A stretch of 55,487 nt of DNA from a virus (IMGVR_UViG_3300042731_007552:1-55487), one strand, 5' to 3'. Shown: positions 1-9,169, numbered from the stretch's first letter. The notes: a model not told the origin generated them from the sequence alone. Program-made: numbers and translations.

Positions 1-70
1 GATGAAATAAATCAAAATATTTTTATATATGCGTTCCCTTATTTAGAAGCTGATTTTATTAGATTTTATA
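1..70. repeat. Terminal direct repeat, left copy (circular junction)
   Basis: The first 70 bases are identical to 55418-55487. A reading frame (tail assembly chaperone) runs continuously across the join, so the window is best read as a circular or circularly permuted genome of 55,417 bp cut at an arbitrary point. A real 70-bp direct terminal repeat is possible. However, it falls inside a coding sequence, which fits an assembly overlap better. Confidence 0.9.
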
Positions 71-264
71 ATATGGATTTAGTTGAAGAATTAAATAGAA
101 ATACATTAAGTTTCAGAAGATTTTCTATTTTAATGCAAGGTTTACCAGAGGATTCAGCATATCAATGTTGGTTAAGAAAAGATAATAATAAAGATTTAAT
201 AAAAGAAAATAATATAGATGAAGGAATAGAAAATGTCGTCAATAGAAGAAAGAAGGTGAATTGA
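1..264 (+). CDS. Tail assembly chaperone, C-terminal part reached by -1 frameshift
   Basis: This is the downstream half of the frameshifted tail assembly chaperone that begins at 55005. The frame is open from base 1, with no good ribosome site before the internal ATG at 73, and it joins the upstream gene after a slip at A AAA AAG (55412-55418). The 87 residues added here carry the aromatic and acidic segment AFPYLEADFIRFY and the LSFRRFSILMQGLP region typical of the second chaperone of long-tailed phages. The fusion would be about 225 aa, against 140 aa for the unshifted product. Its stop overlaps the tape-measure ATG as TGATG. In siphophages the two products coat the tape-measure protein during tail assembly. 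Confidence 0.85.
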   Translation, partial: DEINQNIFIYAFPYLEADFIRFYNMDLVEELNRNTLSFRRFSILMQGLPEDSAYQCWLRKDNNKDLIKENNIDEGIENVVNRRKKVN

Positions 265-2567
265 TGGCTATAAATTTAGGTGAATTATCCGCTACAATTA
301 GTGCAGATAGTAGTAGTTTTGCAACTGAATTAGGAAGCGCAAAAAGCATGGGAATGGGTTTTATTTCAAGTTTAACTTCTGGTTTAGAATCTATTAGTGG
401 TGCTTTGATTAACGTCGGATCAAAATTAACCCAATATATTACCTTACCACTTGCAGGAATTGGCGTTGCAAGTTTTAATCTAGGCAAAAATTTCGAAACA
501 GAGATGGCAAAGATTGTTGGACTTGTTGGGATCTCGAAAGATCAAGTAGATGACTGGGGTCAAAAGATACTTGACATGGCTCCAAAACTTGGTAAAGCTC
601 CAAAAGAATTAGCAGAAGGTCTATATTTTGTGACATCTGCTGGTATTCGTGGAGCAGAAGCAATGGAAGTGCTTGAAATGGCCGCAAAAGCAAGCGCCGC
701 AGGTCTTGGTGAGACAAAGACAATTGCCGATGTTGTAACATCTGCTATGAATGCATATGGTGCTGAAAACTTGAATGCCGCTCAGGCTACTGATATTCTT
801 GTTGCTGCTGTTAGAGAAGGTAAAACAGATGCTGCCGAATTAGCTGGATCGTTAGGATTTGTTTTGCCTGTTGCTTCTGAAATGGGAGTACAATTTCATG
901 AAGTATCTGCTGCAATGGCAGCAATGACAAGAACAGGTTCAAGCGCTTCAGAAGCTGGGACACAACTAAAAGCAATTCTATCTGGATTATTAAAACCATC
1001 TGAAGGTGCTGAAAAAGCATTAAAAGAAATGGGGTTATCTTCTGCTGGTTTAAGAAAACAAATTAAAGAGGAAGGATTATTAAAAGCATTACAAACATTA
1101 AGAAAAACAACAAATAAATTTGGAGACGATGCAATGGCTAAAGTTTTTCCAAATATTCGTGGGTTATCTGGTGTTTTGGACTTGATGGGATCTAATGCAA
1201 AAGATAATGAGGCAGTTTTTAAAGCATTAAGTGAATCTGGCGGTGAACTTGATTTTGCTTTTCAAAATGTAAGCAATACAATAGATTTTAAATGGAATCA
1301 GGCTATTGCAAGCGGTAAAGCTGCATTGATAGAATTATTTAATGTCATAAAAGGAAGTTTATTGCCTGTTTTAGAAGTAGTCTCAAGCGTAATACAAATT
1401 GTTACAGATAAATTCATGGCATTATCTCCACAAATGCAACAAATTGTTGTAATAGGTGCTTTAATTGCAGCTGCGATTGGTCCGATATTAGTAATTTTAG
1501 GAACTTTAGTTGGATTATTTGCTGCATTGATTCCTATTATTGTTGGTGTAATTGCTGTTTTTATGGTTTTTGGAGCGCCTCTTATAGCTGTTGGAGCTGC
1601 GATAATGGTACTAGTTGGAATAGTTGGTGCCTTAGTTGCTGCATTTATTTACCTTTGGAAAACGAATGACGAATTCAGAGAAAATGTAATAAATACATGG
1701 AATACAATAAAAGAAGCGGCAAAAGTCATATTCAATGAATTAAAAACAAATATAAAGATCGCACTGGATAATATAAAATCTTTTTGGTCATCACATGGTG
1801 CAACAATAATGGCGTTTGTAAAAACTATATTTAATGTTATTTTAGCAGTAATAAGGACAACAATGAATATAATTAAAAATGTAATAGGTTTAATTTTGTC
1901 TGTTATAAGAGGTGATTGGAGTAGTGCTTGGGGATATGTAAAAGGATTATTAAGCACAGTTGTAGGAGCTATAAAAGGAATCTTGAGTGGATTATGGGGA
2001 GCAGTAAAATCAATTTTTAGTGGTATTGTTAGTACTATTAAAAGTTTAATAGGAAAATTACCAAGTATAATAATGTTTTCTTTAGCAGCAATCCCGAGTC
2101 TGTTTTTAGCTCTTGGATCTAAAATAATTGGGGCGTTGACAGGAATTGATTTATATTCATCTGGTGTTGCGATTGTCCAAAGTCTTATAAATGGTATAAG
2201 TTCTATGATCGGAGCAGTAACAAGTAAAATATCTGAACTAGCTGGAACTATAAGAAAATATATGCCATTTTCACCAGCGAAAGAAGGACCTTTGTCTGAC
2301 ATAGATAAAATTGATTTTTATGGACCTATTGCACAAAGTTTGAATAGGGCAAGATTAAGATTAAATGCAGATTCTTTTAAAATTAGCGATGATATAATGA
2401 ATAATCTGTTACCTTCAAATGTTGATATGAATTTAAGTGGGCCAGAATCTGGAACAAAAAATATAAATTTTAATGGCTCTATGCATTTTAATGGAATACA
2501 AGATATTTATGATTTTATGGAACAAATGAAAACGGTAATAAGACAGCATACAGGAAGGATTGAATAA
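264..2567 (+). CDS. Tail tape measure protein (TP901-1 family)
   Basis: The protein has 767 aa. An ATG at 264 overlaps the chaperone stop and is preceded by AAGGTG. Residues about 79-360 match the TP901-1 tape-measure core: an alpha-helical, alanine-rich region with the TRTGSSASEAGTQLKA and PNIRGLSGVLDLMG segments. It is followed by very hydrophobic stretches at about residues 392-466 and a C-terminal segment with MPFSPAKEGPLSD. The tape measure sets tail length and is packed in the tail lumen, bound by the two chaperones encoded just before it. At roughly 1.5 angstrom per residue, the tail would be of the order of 110 nm (inference). Position and sequence both support the call strongly. Confidence 0.95.
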   Translation: MAINLGELSATISADSSSFATELGSAKSMGMGFISSLTSGLESISGALINVGSKLTQYITLPLAGIGVASFNLGKNFETEMAKIVGLVGISKDQVDDWGQKILDMAPKLGKAPKELAEGLYFVTSAGIRGAEAMEVLEMAAKASAAGLGETKTIADVVTSAMNAYGAENLNAAQATDILVAAVREGKTDAAELAGSLGFVLPVASEMGVQFHEVSAAMAAMTRTGSSASEAGTQLKAILSGLLKPSEGAEKALKEMGLSSAGLRKQIKEEGLLKALQTLRKTTNKFGDDAMAKVFPNIRGLSGVLDLMGSNAKDNEAVFKALSESGGELDFAFQNVSNTIDFKWNQAIASGKAALIELFNVIKGSLLPVLEVVSSVIQIVTDKFMALSPQMQQIVVIGALIAAAIGPILVILGTLVGLFAALIPIIVGVIAVFMVFGAPLIAVGAAIMVLVGIVGALVAAFIYLWKTNDEFRENVINTWNTIKEAAKVIFNELKTNIKIALDNIKSFWSSHGATIMAFVKTIFNVILAVIRTTMNIIKNVIGLILSVIRGDWSSAWGYVKGLLSTVVGAIKGILSGLWGAVKSIFSGIVSTIKSLIGKLPSIIMFSLAAIPSLFLALGSKIIGALTGIDLYSSGVAIVQSLINGISSMIGAVTSKISELAGTIRKYMPFSPAKEGPLSDIDKIDFYGPIAQSLNRARLRLNADSFKISDDIMNNLLPSNVDMNLSGPESGTKNINFNGSMHFNGIQDIYDFMEQMKTVIRQHTGRIE

Positions 2568-2568
2568 C

Positions 2569-4107
2569 ATGCCAGCATATACAATTAAAATTGATGGAAA
2601 TTATCTTCCTGATGGAATATATCCTAAAGCTAATTCATTAAATATTAACCAAGGCGAAGCAAATACGAGGTCTGTTTTGAATGTAACGTTATTAGACAGT
2701 TCTGGTATTTATAGAAATGATTATTATGAAAATATTATTGGAAAAGATGTTAAAATATATGTTGATGGAAATTTGTTTTGGGGTGGTAGAATTGATAGCC
2801 CAAGAAAAAGAAAAATAAACAATATACCATTTAAAGAACAAGCTATATCCTGTATAGATTATCATGAAATATGTGATAGAATTTTAGTAAATAGGTCATT
2901 CCCAAGAATGCTTATATCAGATATATTCAAAGAGATTGTTGATGATTATTTATCTACAGATGGTATCTGGTATGATTCAAGTTCAATACAAACTACAACA
3001 TCATATGCTTCTATAAATTGCCCTTATATAAAAGCAGGTGATGTCTTTAAAGAATTAAATGGACTGATAGGATGGCAATGGTATATAGCACCAAATAAGA
3101 AACTTTATCTAATACCAATTACATCAAACGTTGGAGAGCCTTTGATCGAAAATGTAAGCCATTATAATCCATTTAGTTTATCTATAAGCAATGATAAATC
3201 TGAATACAGAAATAGACAAGTTTTAAGGAAAGTAAATGCGATAACAGATGAATTAATTGAAAAAGCAACACCAAATCCAGAGCAAGATAAAAGCTATTTA
3301 ATGAGTTTTCCTTTAAATGAAGTACCTAAAATATATATATGTGATGAAGATAATATAAATGATCCACTTGAAGGTGAGCTTGTTGATCCAAGCTTAGTCG
3401 GAATTGGAGGACTTGACACAGGATTACAATGGTATTGGAATAAAAATAAAAATATTGTATATCAAGACAAAGATGCAGATGTTCTTGAAGAAGGACAATT
3501 TTTAGTATTAAAATATAAAGGTCAATATGAAATTGATGTTGTTGAAGAAGATAGTACTGAAATATCTGCTAGAGCTGCAATTGAAAATGGAAGCGGATTA
3601 TATGAAGATGTTGAAAATGGAGATGGAATAGAAGGATTGGCTGTCGGAGAGGATAAAGCTAATGCATTATTAAGAAGATACGCAAGAATAGCAACTAAAA
3701 TAGATTTTGAATCTGAAACCATTGATTTAAGACCTGGTCAAATAATAGATGTTGAAATACCAACATTTAATATAAATAGTAAAGTATCAGAAGGAAATGG
3801 GTATCTTGTAGTTGATAAAAGAATAAACGACAAAGGATATTTACTTAAACGTAAATATACAATAATAGATGGCGAAGGTATAGGTGGATGGATAGAGTTT
3901 TTTAAAAATTGGATGTCTAAAACAAAAGAGTTTACATTAAGAGAAGATGCTCTTGTAGCTGTAGCAAAAACAATACAAGAAAATCAAGAATGGTCTGGAA
4001 CTGTACAAGTTAAAACATTTGATTGTTTATATCCTGCTAATAACTTGTATCCTGCTAATAACTTGTATCCTGGTACATTAACATCAACAACAAATTTAAC
4101 CGATTAG
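2569..4107 (+). CDS. Tail hub / baseplate component
   Basis: The 512 aa frame starts at an ATG at 2569, 9 bases after AGGAAGG; an in-frame TTG at 2560 sits too close to the ribosome site. The protein follows the tape measure, where siphophages place the distal tail and tail-hub genes. The early part (YTIKIDGNYLPDG, then KDVKIYVDGNLFWGGRID) is beta-rich and resembles gp27-like tail-hub proteins. No lysin or protease motif was seen. Near the C-terminus the hexapeptide LYPANN occurs twice, followed by LYPG, encoded by two exact-length 18-bp units at 4027-4062. The family assignment relies mainly on position. Confidence 0.7.
   Translation: MPAYTIKIDGNYLPDGIYPKANSLNINQGEANTRSVLNVTLLDSSGIYRNDYYENIIGKDVKIYVDGNLFWGGRIDSPRKRKINNIPFKEQAISCIDYHEICDRILVNRSFPRMLISDIFKEIVDDYLSTDGIWYDSSSIQTTTSYASINCPYIKAGDVFKELNGLIGWQWYIAPNKKLYLIPITSNVGEPLIENVSHYNPFSLSISNDKSEYRNRQVLRKVNAITDELIEKATPNPEQDKSYLMSFPLNEVPKIYICDEDNINDPLEGELVDPSLVGIGGLDTGLQWYWNKNKNIVYQDKDADVLEEGQFLVLKYKGQYEIDVVEEDSTEISARAAIENGSGLYEDVENGDGIEGLAVGEDKANALLRRYARIATKIDFESETIDLRPGQIIDVEIPTFNINSKVSEGNGYLVVDKRINDKGYLLKRKYTIIDGEGIGGWIEFFKNWMSKTKEFTLREDALVAVAKTIQENQEWSGTVQVKTFDCLYPANNLYPANNLYPGTLTSTTNLTD
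4027..4071 (+). repeat. Tandem 18-bp coding repeat (LYPANN units)
   Basis: Two consecutive 18-bp units encode LYPANN and are followed by a partial third unit (LYP). They lie near the end of the tail-hub gene. Such short in-frame repeats can expand or contract by slippage and may vary the flexible C-terminal tail. Confidence 0.8.
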
Positions 4108-4117
4108 GTGATTAGAA

Positions 4118-4603
4118 ATGAAAATTAAAGAAAAATTAGGTTGGGCTGGTAAAGTAACTATAAAAACTAAAAAAGGAATATTCGTTATAAAAAATACAAT
4201 AATGAATAATGCTCTAGATGAAATTATTAAAGCATTATATGTTTCGGATGGTCCAGATTTAAATATAAAACATGTTGCGATTGGAACAAGCAGTATTGCA
4301 AATACAACAAGCATGACAGCTTTAGGCAATGAGGTTTATCGTGTTCCTTGTCTAAGCAAAATAAGATCTGGTGTTGGAGAAGTTACAAGCAGAGCAATAT
4401 TACAAGATACACACCCTACAGCAACATTAGGTATAGTTACAATAGAAGAAATAGGTTTTTTTGCTGGATCTGAATCAGAAAATTGGAATGATGGAGATGG
4501 AGCAGATACAGGTTTATTAGTAAGTAGAATACTGTGGAATTATTCGAAAACAGATGATGAACAAATACAATTTACAAGAGAAGATAATATTGATAGAGCA
4601 TGA
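4118..4603 (+). CDS. Conserved tail fibre/baseplate-associated protein
   Basis: The protein has 161 aa and a ribosome site GGTGATT before ATG 4118. The segment KHVAIGTSSIANTTSMTALGNEVYR, followed later by IVTIEEIGFFAG and SRILWNYSKTDDEQIQF, matches a common phage protein found before or within tail fibres. In that family an IALGTG-like strand, a conserved glutamate-initiated strand and a terminal beta-hairpin recur. It lies between the hub and the fibre gene in one + strand operon. Its likely role is a small baseplate or fibre-attachment protein. The exact function is not known to me. Confidence 0.6.
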   Translation: MKIKEKLGWAGKVTIKTKKGIFVIKNTIMNNALDEIIKALYVSDGPDLNIKHVAIGTSSIANTTSMTALGNEVYRVPCLSKIRSGVGEVTSRAILQDTHPTATLGIVTIEEIGFFAGSESENWNDGDGADTGLLVSRILWNYSKTDDEQIQFTREDNIDRA

Positions 4604-4612
4604 GGTGATTTG

Positions 4613-4975
4613 ATGAAAATATTTTATAGAAATTTTAAAATTGTAGATGAGAAAGATTTTGAACAAAATGCATATGCTACTTTTTGTATCGCATTGGCTG
4701 ATTTATGTTATAAAGATAAAAAACAATTCAAGATTTTAGATATAAGAGAAAGAAAATTAAATATACAAGATGAAGAAACAAAGGAAATGATTCCAACTTT
4801 AAGATATGAAGCTGATATAATTGTAATGGAACCAAATGAAATAAAAACAAAACAAAATGGTAAATATAAATTAGATAAAAATCCAGTAAGAGTTGATAAA
4901 AAATCACCTGAAAAAAACGTTGTAAAAAGAGTAGTTAATGGAAAAGTGATTGAAGAGGTGGTTAAAAATGCCTAA
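4613..4975 (+). CDS. Small tail-region protein, unknown
   Basis: The protein has 120 aa and begins at ATG 4613 after GAGGTGATTTG; the upstream stop TGA is part of the same site. It is rich in lysine and glutamate, with a central segment about metal- or nucleic-acid-free beta strands and a charged C-terminus. I recognise no domain. It overlaps the following fibre gene by 8 bases, which suggests translational coupling and a role in fibre assembly or as a fibre chaperone (inference from position only). Confidence 0.6.
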   Translation: MKIFYRNFKIVDEKDFEQNAYATFCIALADLCYKDKKQFKILDIRERKLNIQDEETKEMIPTLRYEADIIVMEPNEIKTKQNGKYKLDKNPVRVDKKSPEKNVVKRVVNGKVIEEVVKNA

Positions 4976-6692
4976 TTTTGGACAAATGACACCAGTAACA
5001 TATGTGAATGGTGGATCACCTGCTATAAATGATACGAATCTTAATGATAATGAAGATACAACAGCTTTAGCAGATGAAGAGCTTAGGAGAAATTTTTCTT
5101 TAAGATTAAAACATTATATAAAATATTTTTACCAAAGAAATTATAAAGAAATAGAAGATTGTTTGGACTATACTGAATTTACAGATGCAGGAACAGTTAC
5201 ATTGTCTAGAGATGAAACAAATACATTTATGGGATCAAGTGCAACAAGACTTACAGAAGATGATGACACGGCTAGTTATCTTGCTGCATATAAAAGTGCT
5301 ACTTTAGATTTATCAACTTTTAATGATGGTTCTGCTTCAAGCACATCGGATATGATTGAGGTTATTTTTTATATTTCTGATGTGAATTATGTTAATGAGG
5401 TATTTTTAAAGCTTGGTGATGATAATTCAAATTGTTACAGATATACATGGTCTTCTGGATCTGTTAGTACAGGATGGAATGTAATAAGGCTTGCTAAAAC
5501 CGATTTTACAACCGTTGGCGCTCCAACTGGATGGAATTCAATTACATATGTTAGAATAGAATGGAGATCTCTCGCAAATGCAAGTGGAGAATATGTTACA
5601 TTCCAATTTGTTGGAATGTATAGAGAAGATCCAGTTTATTCAGGATATCATAATGTTTTCCAAGAATATCAAGGTTCTGTTACGGGCTGGATAAATAAGT
5701 TTACAAATTTGGTTATACAAGACTTTATTGTCTATGATGAAGGCAAAAAACAAGGCGATATTGGTATAATGTGTGCTGATCCAACTTATGATTATTGGAT
5801 GGTAAGAATTGTTGATGATCTGTCATCCTTTATAACAAAATGGGAATGGTATTGTAAAGCAGATGGTGAAATACCAATAATGAGCTGGAGAGTAGACTCG
5901 AATAATTATGTTGAAGTTTATGTTGATTCTGATACTTTTTACATGGATGTAACTGAGGCAGGTGCAACAACATCATATTCTGAATCACTCGATAATGGAA
6001 TAGAAAAAAACGAAAAAGCTTATGTGTTTTTTGAAAAAGATGGAGATACATTAAGATCAGTATTCAAAAAAGATGGTGAAAGAGAATTAATATTAGAGCA
6101 CGAAACAACAATATCAGGATCAGATTCAGGAGATATTTATATTGGTTGCACTGGAGCAACAAACTATGGTTTGCTTACAGATTTTGTTATAAGCAATAAT
6201 CAGGCAATAGTTGATCAGCTTGATGAAAAAAACAGAGTTAGATATATACAAAAACAAACACATGAATATGTTTATAACTCAAATTCATTACAAGATGATA
6301 ATGATTTGTATGCATGGCTTGGTCCAAATTCACAATATAGAATAGAATTATTTGCTGCTGCTTATGCAAATTCATCTACACCAGATATAAAGCTTGCATG
6401 GACTCTTAGTGGTGGGCTTGAGGCTGCAACATATAGATATATAGATGGTCCACCAACAGCAAATGCAAATGTTAATTCTGCAACTATAAATGCAAGTGTA
6501 CAAAATATAACAAGTTCTGTTGCGTATGCGATTGAAAGTACAGGAGAATTGACATGTATAAAAGAAACTTTTGTAGTTAAAGCAGAAGAAGAAGGCGGTA
6601 AATTACAATTAAGATGGGCCCAAAATACTGCTAATACAAGTTATACAAATTTATCTCAGATGAGCTTTATGATAATTACTAAAATAAAATAG
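4968..6692 (+). CDS. Tail fibre / receptor-binding protein
   Basis: The protein has 574 aa, with ATG 4968 six bases after GAGGTGG. It is long, beta-rich and full of aromatic, Thr, Ser and Asp residues. About residues 95-215 look like a jelly-roll carbohydrate-binding module, with the DLSTFNDGSASSTSDMIEVI region and TGWNSITYVRIEWRS. A second beta-sandwich-like region follows around residues 230-420. The gene is the last large one of the tail cluster, where Gram-positive siphophages encode the adhesin. Binding of a surface glycan is the likely role. The specific fold and ligand are inferences. Confidence 0.7.
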   Translation: MPNFGQMTPVTYVNGGSPAINDTNLNDNEDTTALADEELRRNFSLRLKHYIKYFYQRNYKEIEDCLDYTEFTDAGTVTLSRDETNTFMGSSATRLTEDDDTASYLAAYKSATLDLSTFNDGSASSTSDMIEVIFYISDVNYVNEVFLKLGDDNSNCYRYTWSSGSVSTGWNVIRLAKTDFTTVGAPTGWNSITYVRIEWRSLANASGEYVTFQFVGMYREDPVYSGYHNVFQEYQGSVTGWINKFTNLVIQDFIVYDEGKKQGDIGIMCADPTYDYWMVRIVDDLSSFITKWEWYCKADGEIPIMSWRVDSNNYVEVYVDSDTFYMDVTEAGATTSYSESLDNGIEKNEKAYVFFEKDGDTLRSVFKKDGERELILEHETTISGSDSGDIYIGCTGATNYGLLTDFVISNNQAIVDQLDEKNRVRYIQKQTHEYVYNSNSLQDDNDLYAWLGPNSQYRIELFAAAYANSSTPDIKLAWTLSGGLEAATYRYIDGPPTANANVNSATINASVQNITSSVAYAIESTGELTCIKETFVVKAEEEGGKLQLRWAQNTANTSYTNLSQMSFMIITKIK

Positions 6693-6706
6693 AGGAGATT
6701 TTTACG

Positions 6707-7015
6707 ATGGATGATACTATGAAGATGCTATTAGAAAATATAAGTGATGGAGTAAAAGATTTAAAAGATGATCTTAGAAAAAATACGGATAAATCAGATA
6801 TGAGATTTAATAAAATTGATGTACAATTAACAGAATTAAATCTAAAAATAGATACTGTTAAGGATACCTATGTTACAAAAGAAGATTGTGCAAGCAATCA
6901 TAGCAATAAAGATCTTAATAATGAATTTAGTTTAAAAAAAACTACATTGATATGTACAACAATTTCCAGTATTGTTGCAACCATAGCAGCAATATTTGGT
7001 GTCAGTGTAGCATAG
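6707..7015 (+). CDS. XhlA-like membrane protein (holin-associated)
   Basis: The protein has 102 aa. A long N-terminal coiled coil (about residues 5-60, heptads of L, I, V and K) is followed by one C-terminal membrane helix (TLICTTISSIVATIAAIFGV). This is the arrangement of the XhlA/hemolysin-XhlA family that works with a holin or lysin in Bacillus prophages. It is the last gene before a strong terminator and lies close to the amidase. It may act as, or assist, the holin; no separate two-helix holin was recognised nearby. Confidence 0.65.
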   Translation: MDDTMKMLLENISDGVKDLKDDLRKNTDKSDMRFNKIDVQLTELNLKIDTVKDTYVTKEDCASNHSNKDLNNEFSLKKTTLICTTISSIVATIAAIFGVSVA

Positions 7016-7018
7016 AAA

Positions 7019-7050
7019 AAGACCTCTTTATTTAATAAGAGAGGTCTTTT
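7019..7050. terminator. Bidirectional terminator
   Basis: The stem AAGACCTCT...AGAGGTCTT is followed by TTTT on the + side and flanked by AAAAA on the other. It separates the convergent tail operon (+) and the recT-like gene (-). Confidence 0.85.
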
Positions 7051-7065
7051 GCATATATTTTATTT

Positions 7066-8022
7066 TTATTCATCATAGTTACTACATATTTCTTCAAGCT
7101 GTTCTTCAGTTATTTTAAATTTTTCAATAGTTTTTTGAGCTGCTGTTTTTGAATCTTCAATGTTTTTTTCTGTATAAAATTTTATAATTCCTTTTACATA
7201 TTCTTTTTCTTTTTTCTTCTTTATTTCTTTTATGTATTTTATAATGTTGTTAAATTTATCACTTGGTATATATTCAATTTTTTCAATATTAAATTGTTTT
7301 AGCACAAAATTTAATATTGTATATGTATCAATCTTTAAATTGTAGTATTCGAACCTGCATTCTTCTAATATTTTTTTTGCTTCATCGTTGCTTATATATA
7401 TTATTGGTTTTACAGGTTCTGGTTTTTTAGGTAATTCTCTTTCTGTAAAACTATTTTCAGATTCTGGCATTTCCTCAGCTGCATAAACGCCTCCTAAATC
7501 TTCTGGGAATGTATTCCTAACGCCTCCAACTATTGCACATTTGTAAATCATTATAGCGGGCATTGTCGCCCATAAACCCATTTCTTTTCCATTTCTATCA
7601 TATCTACAATAATCCTTAAAGTTGATTGTATATTTATACGGTTTTGTCCAATTTTTCTTTGTTACTTCAAACCATGCTCCTAAAAGTTTTTCAGACTCAT
7701 CATCATAAAAAGTTCCTTTTCTTTCTATGATTTTTGTATCTGATTTTACAATCACACCAGCCTCCCATCCAGTGCAATCTTTTGACTCATTGAGCCTCCT
7801 TGTAAATACGTCTTTACTTACGATGAAAGAAGCCTGTTTGCCAAACTTGACTAAATATGCTTCTCTTATAAAAGGATTTAGATTTCTGTATTTACATAAT
7901 TGCATAAACATATATATTTCTTTATCATTAATGTCTGAACCTGTTGCTATAAAATTTCTTACTATTTCCTTTGTTAATTCAACTTCACCATTATCAGTGC
8001 TTATCATAACTTTATTTTCCAC
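7066..8022 (-). CDS. bet: Phage recombinase, Bet/RecT family
   Basis: The protein has 318 aa and a GTG start at 8022 after AGGAGTG. It matches the Red-beta/RecT single-strand annealing family: LCKYRNLNPFIREAYLVKFG, then SKDVFTRR, GTFYDDESEKLLGAWFEV, and the MIYKCAIVGGVRNTFPEDLGGVY signature near residue 170. The last 110 residues are charged and variable. It anneals complementary strands during phage recombination, usually with an exonuclease and SSB. An SSB is present at 20339, but no obvious lambda-exo-like partner was seen next to it. It is transcribed alone from the promoter at 8054-8082. Confidence 0.9.
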   Translation of the reverse strand: MENKVMISTDNGEVELTKEIVRNFIATGSDINDKEIYMFMQLCKYRNLNPFIREAYLVKFGKQASFIVSKDVFTRRLNESKDCTGWEAGVIVKSDTKIIERKGTFYDDESEKLLGAWFEVTKKNWTKPYKYTINFKDYCRYDRNGKEMGLWATMPAIMIYKCAIVGGVRNTFPEDLGGVYAAEEMPESENSFTERELPKKPEPVKPIIYISNDEAKKILEECRFEYYNLKIDTYTILNFVLKQFNIEKIEYIPSDKFNNIIKYIKEIKKKKEKEYVKGIIKFYTEKNIEDSKTAAQKTIEKFKITEEQLEEICSNYDE

Positions 8023-8053
8023 AAAATCACTCCTATTTTTTTATTATACTTAC

Positions 8054-8082
8054 ATTATACATACTTTTTAATTAAAATACAA
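8054..8082 (-). promoter_or_regulatory. Promoter of the bet/recT gene
   Basis: On the minus strand TTGTAT is separated by 17 bp from TATAAT, followed by GTAAGTATA. A 39-bp block covering this promoter (8045-8083) is identical to 50898-50936 in front of a small ribbon-helix-helix gene. Confidence 0.8.
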
Positions 8083-8120
8083 GCTTTGTGGTATAATGTT
8101 AAATAAAAGGAAGTGTTTTT

Positions 8121-8852
8121 ATGATTGATATTGATATTATAGTTGGGCATGGCGGATATGACAATGGTGCTGACTATGCTGGCACACCTGATGAGGATGA
8201 CTTGAATCTAATTTTAGCAGGAATGGTATATAATTTATTAAAAAAACATTATAAGGATTCTATCAGAGTTCGCATGAATAGATTTACAGATGTATTCAAA
8301 TCTATTTATCAAAATGCTGAATGGGTTAGAAATAATCCTAACAAGGCAGAACTAAGTGTTAGTTTTCATCATAATTCAAGTGTTTATTCTTCTGCAAAAG
8401 GAACAGAGGTGTGGCATTTTACAGGTGACACAAAAGGCAAAACTTTAGCAGCTGCCATATCAAATGCAGTGGCTAAAATATTAAATACAATAAATCGAGG
8501 TGCAAAAGCTACAACACAGTTCGTAGAAATTAATTCTACTCCTGCTTATACAACAAGCATTTTGATAGAAGAAGGTTTTGGGTCTAATGAGGAAGAATTA
8601 AAGAAACTAAGAAATAAAACATTAACTCAAAAATGTGCTATTGAAATTGTAAATATTGTTGCAAAGTTTTTAGGTTTAAAAACAATTTCAGAAAAAACAG
8701 AGATAACAAGAAAATGGGATTATGAGAATGAATATGAATGGATGCTGAATAGAATAAGATACTACCATAAGAATTTTGGAATTTATAGAAGTCTAGAATA
8801 TATAGAATATAAACAAAAATGGTTTGATGAAAATAGAAATAATTTAATTTGA
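8121..8852 (+). CDS. N-acetylmuramoyl-L-alanine amidase (endolysin)
   Basis: The protein has 243 aa and ATG 8121 after AAGGAAGTG. It is an Amidase_3-type zinc amidase: H10 in VGHGG, an acidic residue near E25, H83/H84 in SFHHNSS and E150/E151 in LIEEGFGSN are the expected metal and catalytic positions. The catalytic domain fills residues 1-185. The last 55 residues are a small helical tail, possibly a wall-binding module. It cuts the bond between muramic acid and the stem peptide at lysis. It lies downstream of the XhlA-like gene but is separated from it by the minus-strand recT gene, so it needs its own promoter around 8090-8100 (TATAAT at 8092). Confidence 0.9.
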   Translation: MIDIDIIVGHGGYDNGADYAGTPDEDDLNLILAGMVYNLLKKHYKDSIRVRMNRFTDVFKSIYQNAEWVRNNPNKAELSVSFHHNSSVYSSAKGTEVWHFTGDTKGKTLAAAISNAVAKILNTINRGAKATTQFVEINSTPAYTTSILIEEGFGSNEEELKKLRNKTLTQKCAIEIVNIVAKFLGLKTISEKTEITRKWDYENEYEWMLNRIRYYHKNFGIYRSLEYIEYKQKWFDENRNNLI

Positions 8853-8877
8853 CAAATATGCATATAGTAAGTATAAT
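8849..8877 (+). promoter_or_regulatory. Operator-type promoter for the small gene at 8913
   Basis: TTGACA (8849), a 17-bp spacer and TATAAT (8872) are followed by GTAAGTATA and the leader TTAAATATTTAAAGGAG. The -35 box overlaps the end of the amidase gene. It belongs to the repeated promoter-operator cassette of this genome. Confidence 0.85.
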
Positions 8878-8912
8878 GTAAGTATATTAAATATTTAAAG
8901 GAGATGATTGGA

Positions 8913-9098
8913 ATGTTAACAATTGAAGAAAATAAAATAAAATTGGATAAGTCCAAAAAGAAAGGACTTATTGAATTTTATGGACTAAGAATTATTAACA
9001 ATACTGAATTGACTGCTGTTTTTGAGATTGAAGATCAAAATTGGTATATTAAAGATAGTATAAAAAAATTCACTAAGGATGGTGAATTTATATTATAA
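8913..9098 (+). CDS. Small protein, unknown
   Basis: The protein has 61 aa. The start chosen is ATG 8913, ten bases after AAAGGAG; the ATG at 8904 touches the ribosome site. It is a short beta-rich protein (GLIEFYGLRIINN, ELTAVFEIEDQNWYIKDSI) with no recognised family. It has its own operator-type promoter, like the early minus-strand genes, although it lies beside the lysis genes, so it is probably expressed early or in the lysogen. Confidence 0.65.
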   Translation: MLTIEENKIKLDKSKKKGLIEFYGLRIINNTELTAVFEIEDQNWYIKDSIKKFTKDGEFIL

Positions 9099-9169
9099 TA
9101 TTAGTATTAGGATTCATTTTTACACCACTATTTTATTTTATTTTCAGAAGCATAGATAAAAAAAAATAA
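9086..9169 (+). CDS. Possible 27-aa membrane peptide (no standard start)
   Basis: The frame between a TGA at 9083 and a TAA at 9167 reads IYIIILVLGFIFTPLFYFIFRSIDKKK. This is a convincing single membrane helix ending in lysines. It lacks ATG, GTG or TTG and overlaps the end of the 8913 gene. It could be translated from an ATT after re-initiation, or be a chance AT-rich frame. It sits directly before a terminator. Confidence 0.25.
   Translation: MYIIILVLGFIFTPLFYFIFRSIDKKK

Noticed and set aside
1-70. Biological direct terminal repeat
   Set aside because: The repeat lies in a coding region and restores a frameshifted gene, so a circular-assembly overlap is more likely.
1649-2302. 217-aa minus frame inside the tape measure gene
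   Set aside because: It is antisense to a strongly supported gene and has no start signal or recognizable motifs.
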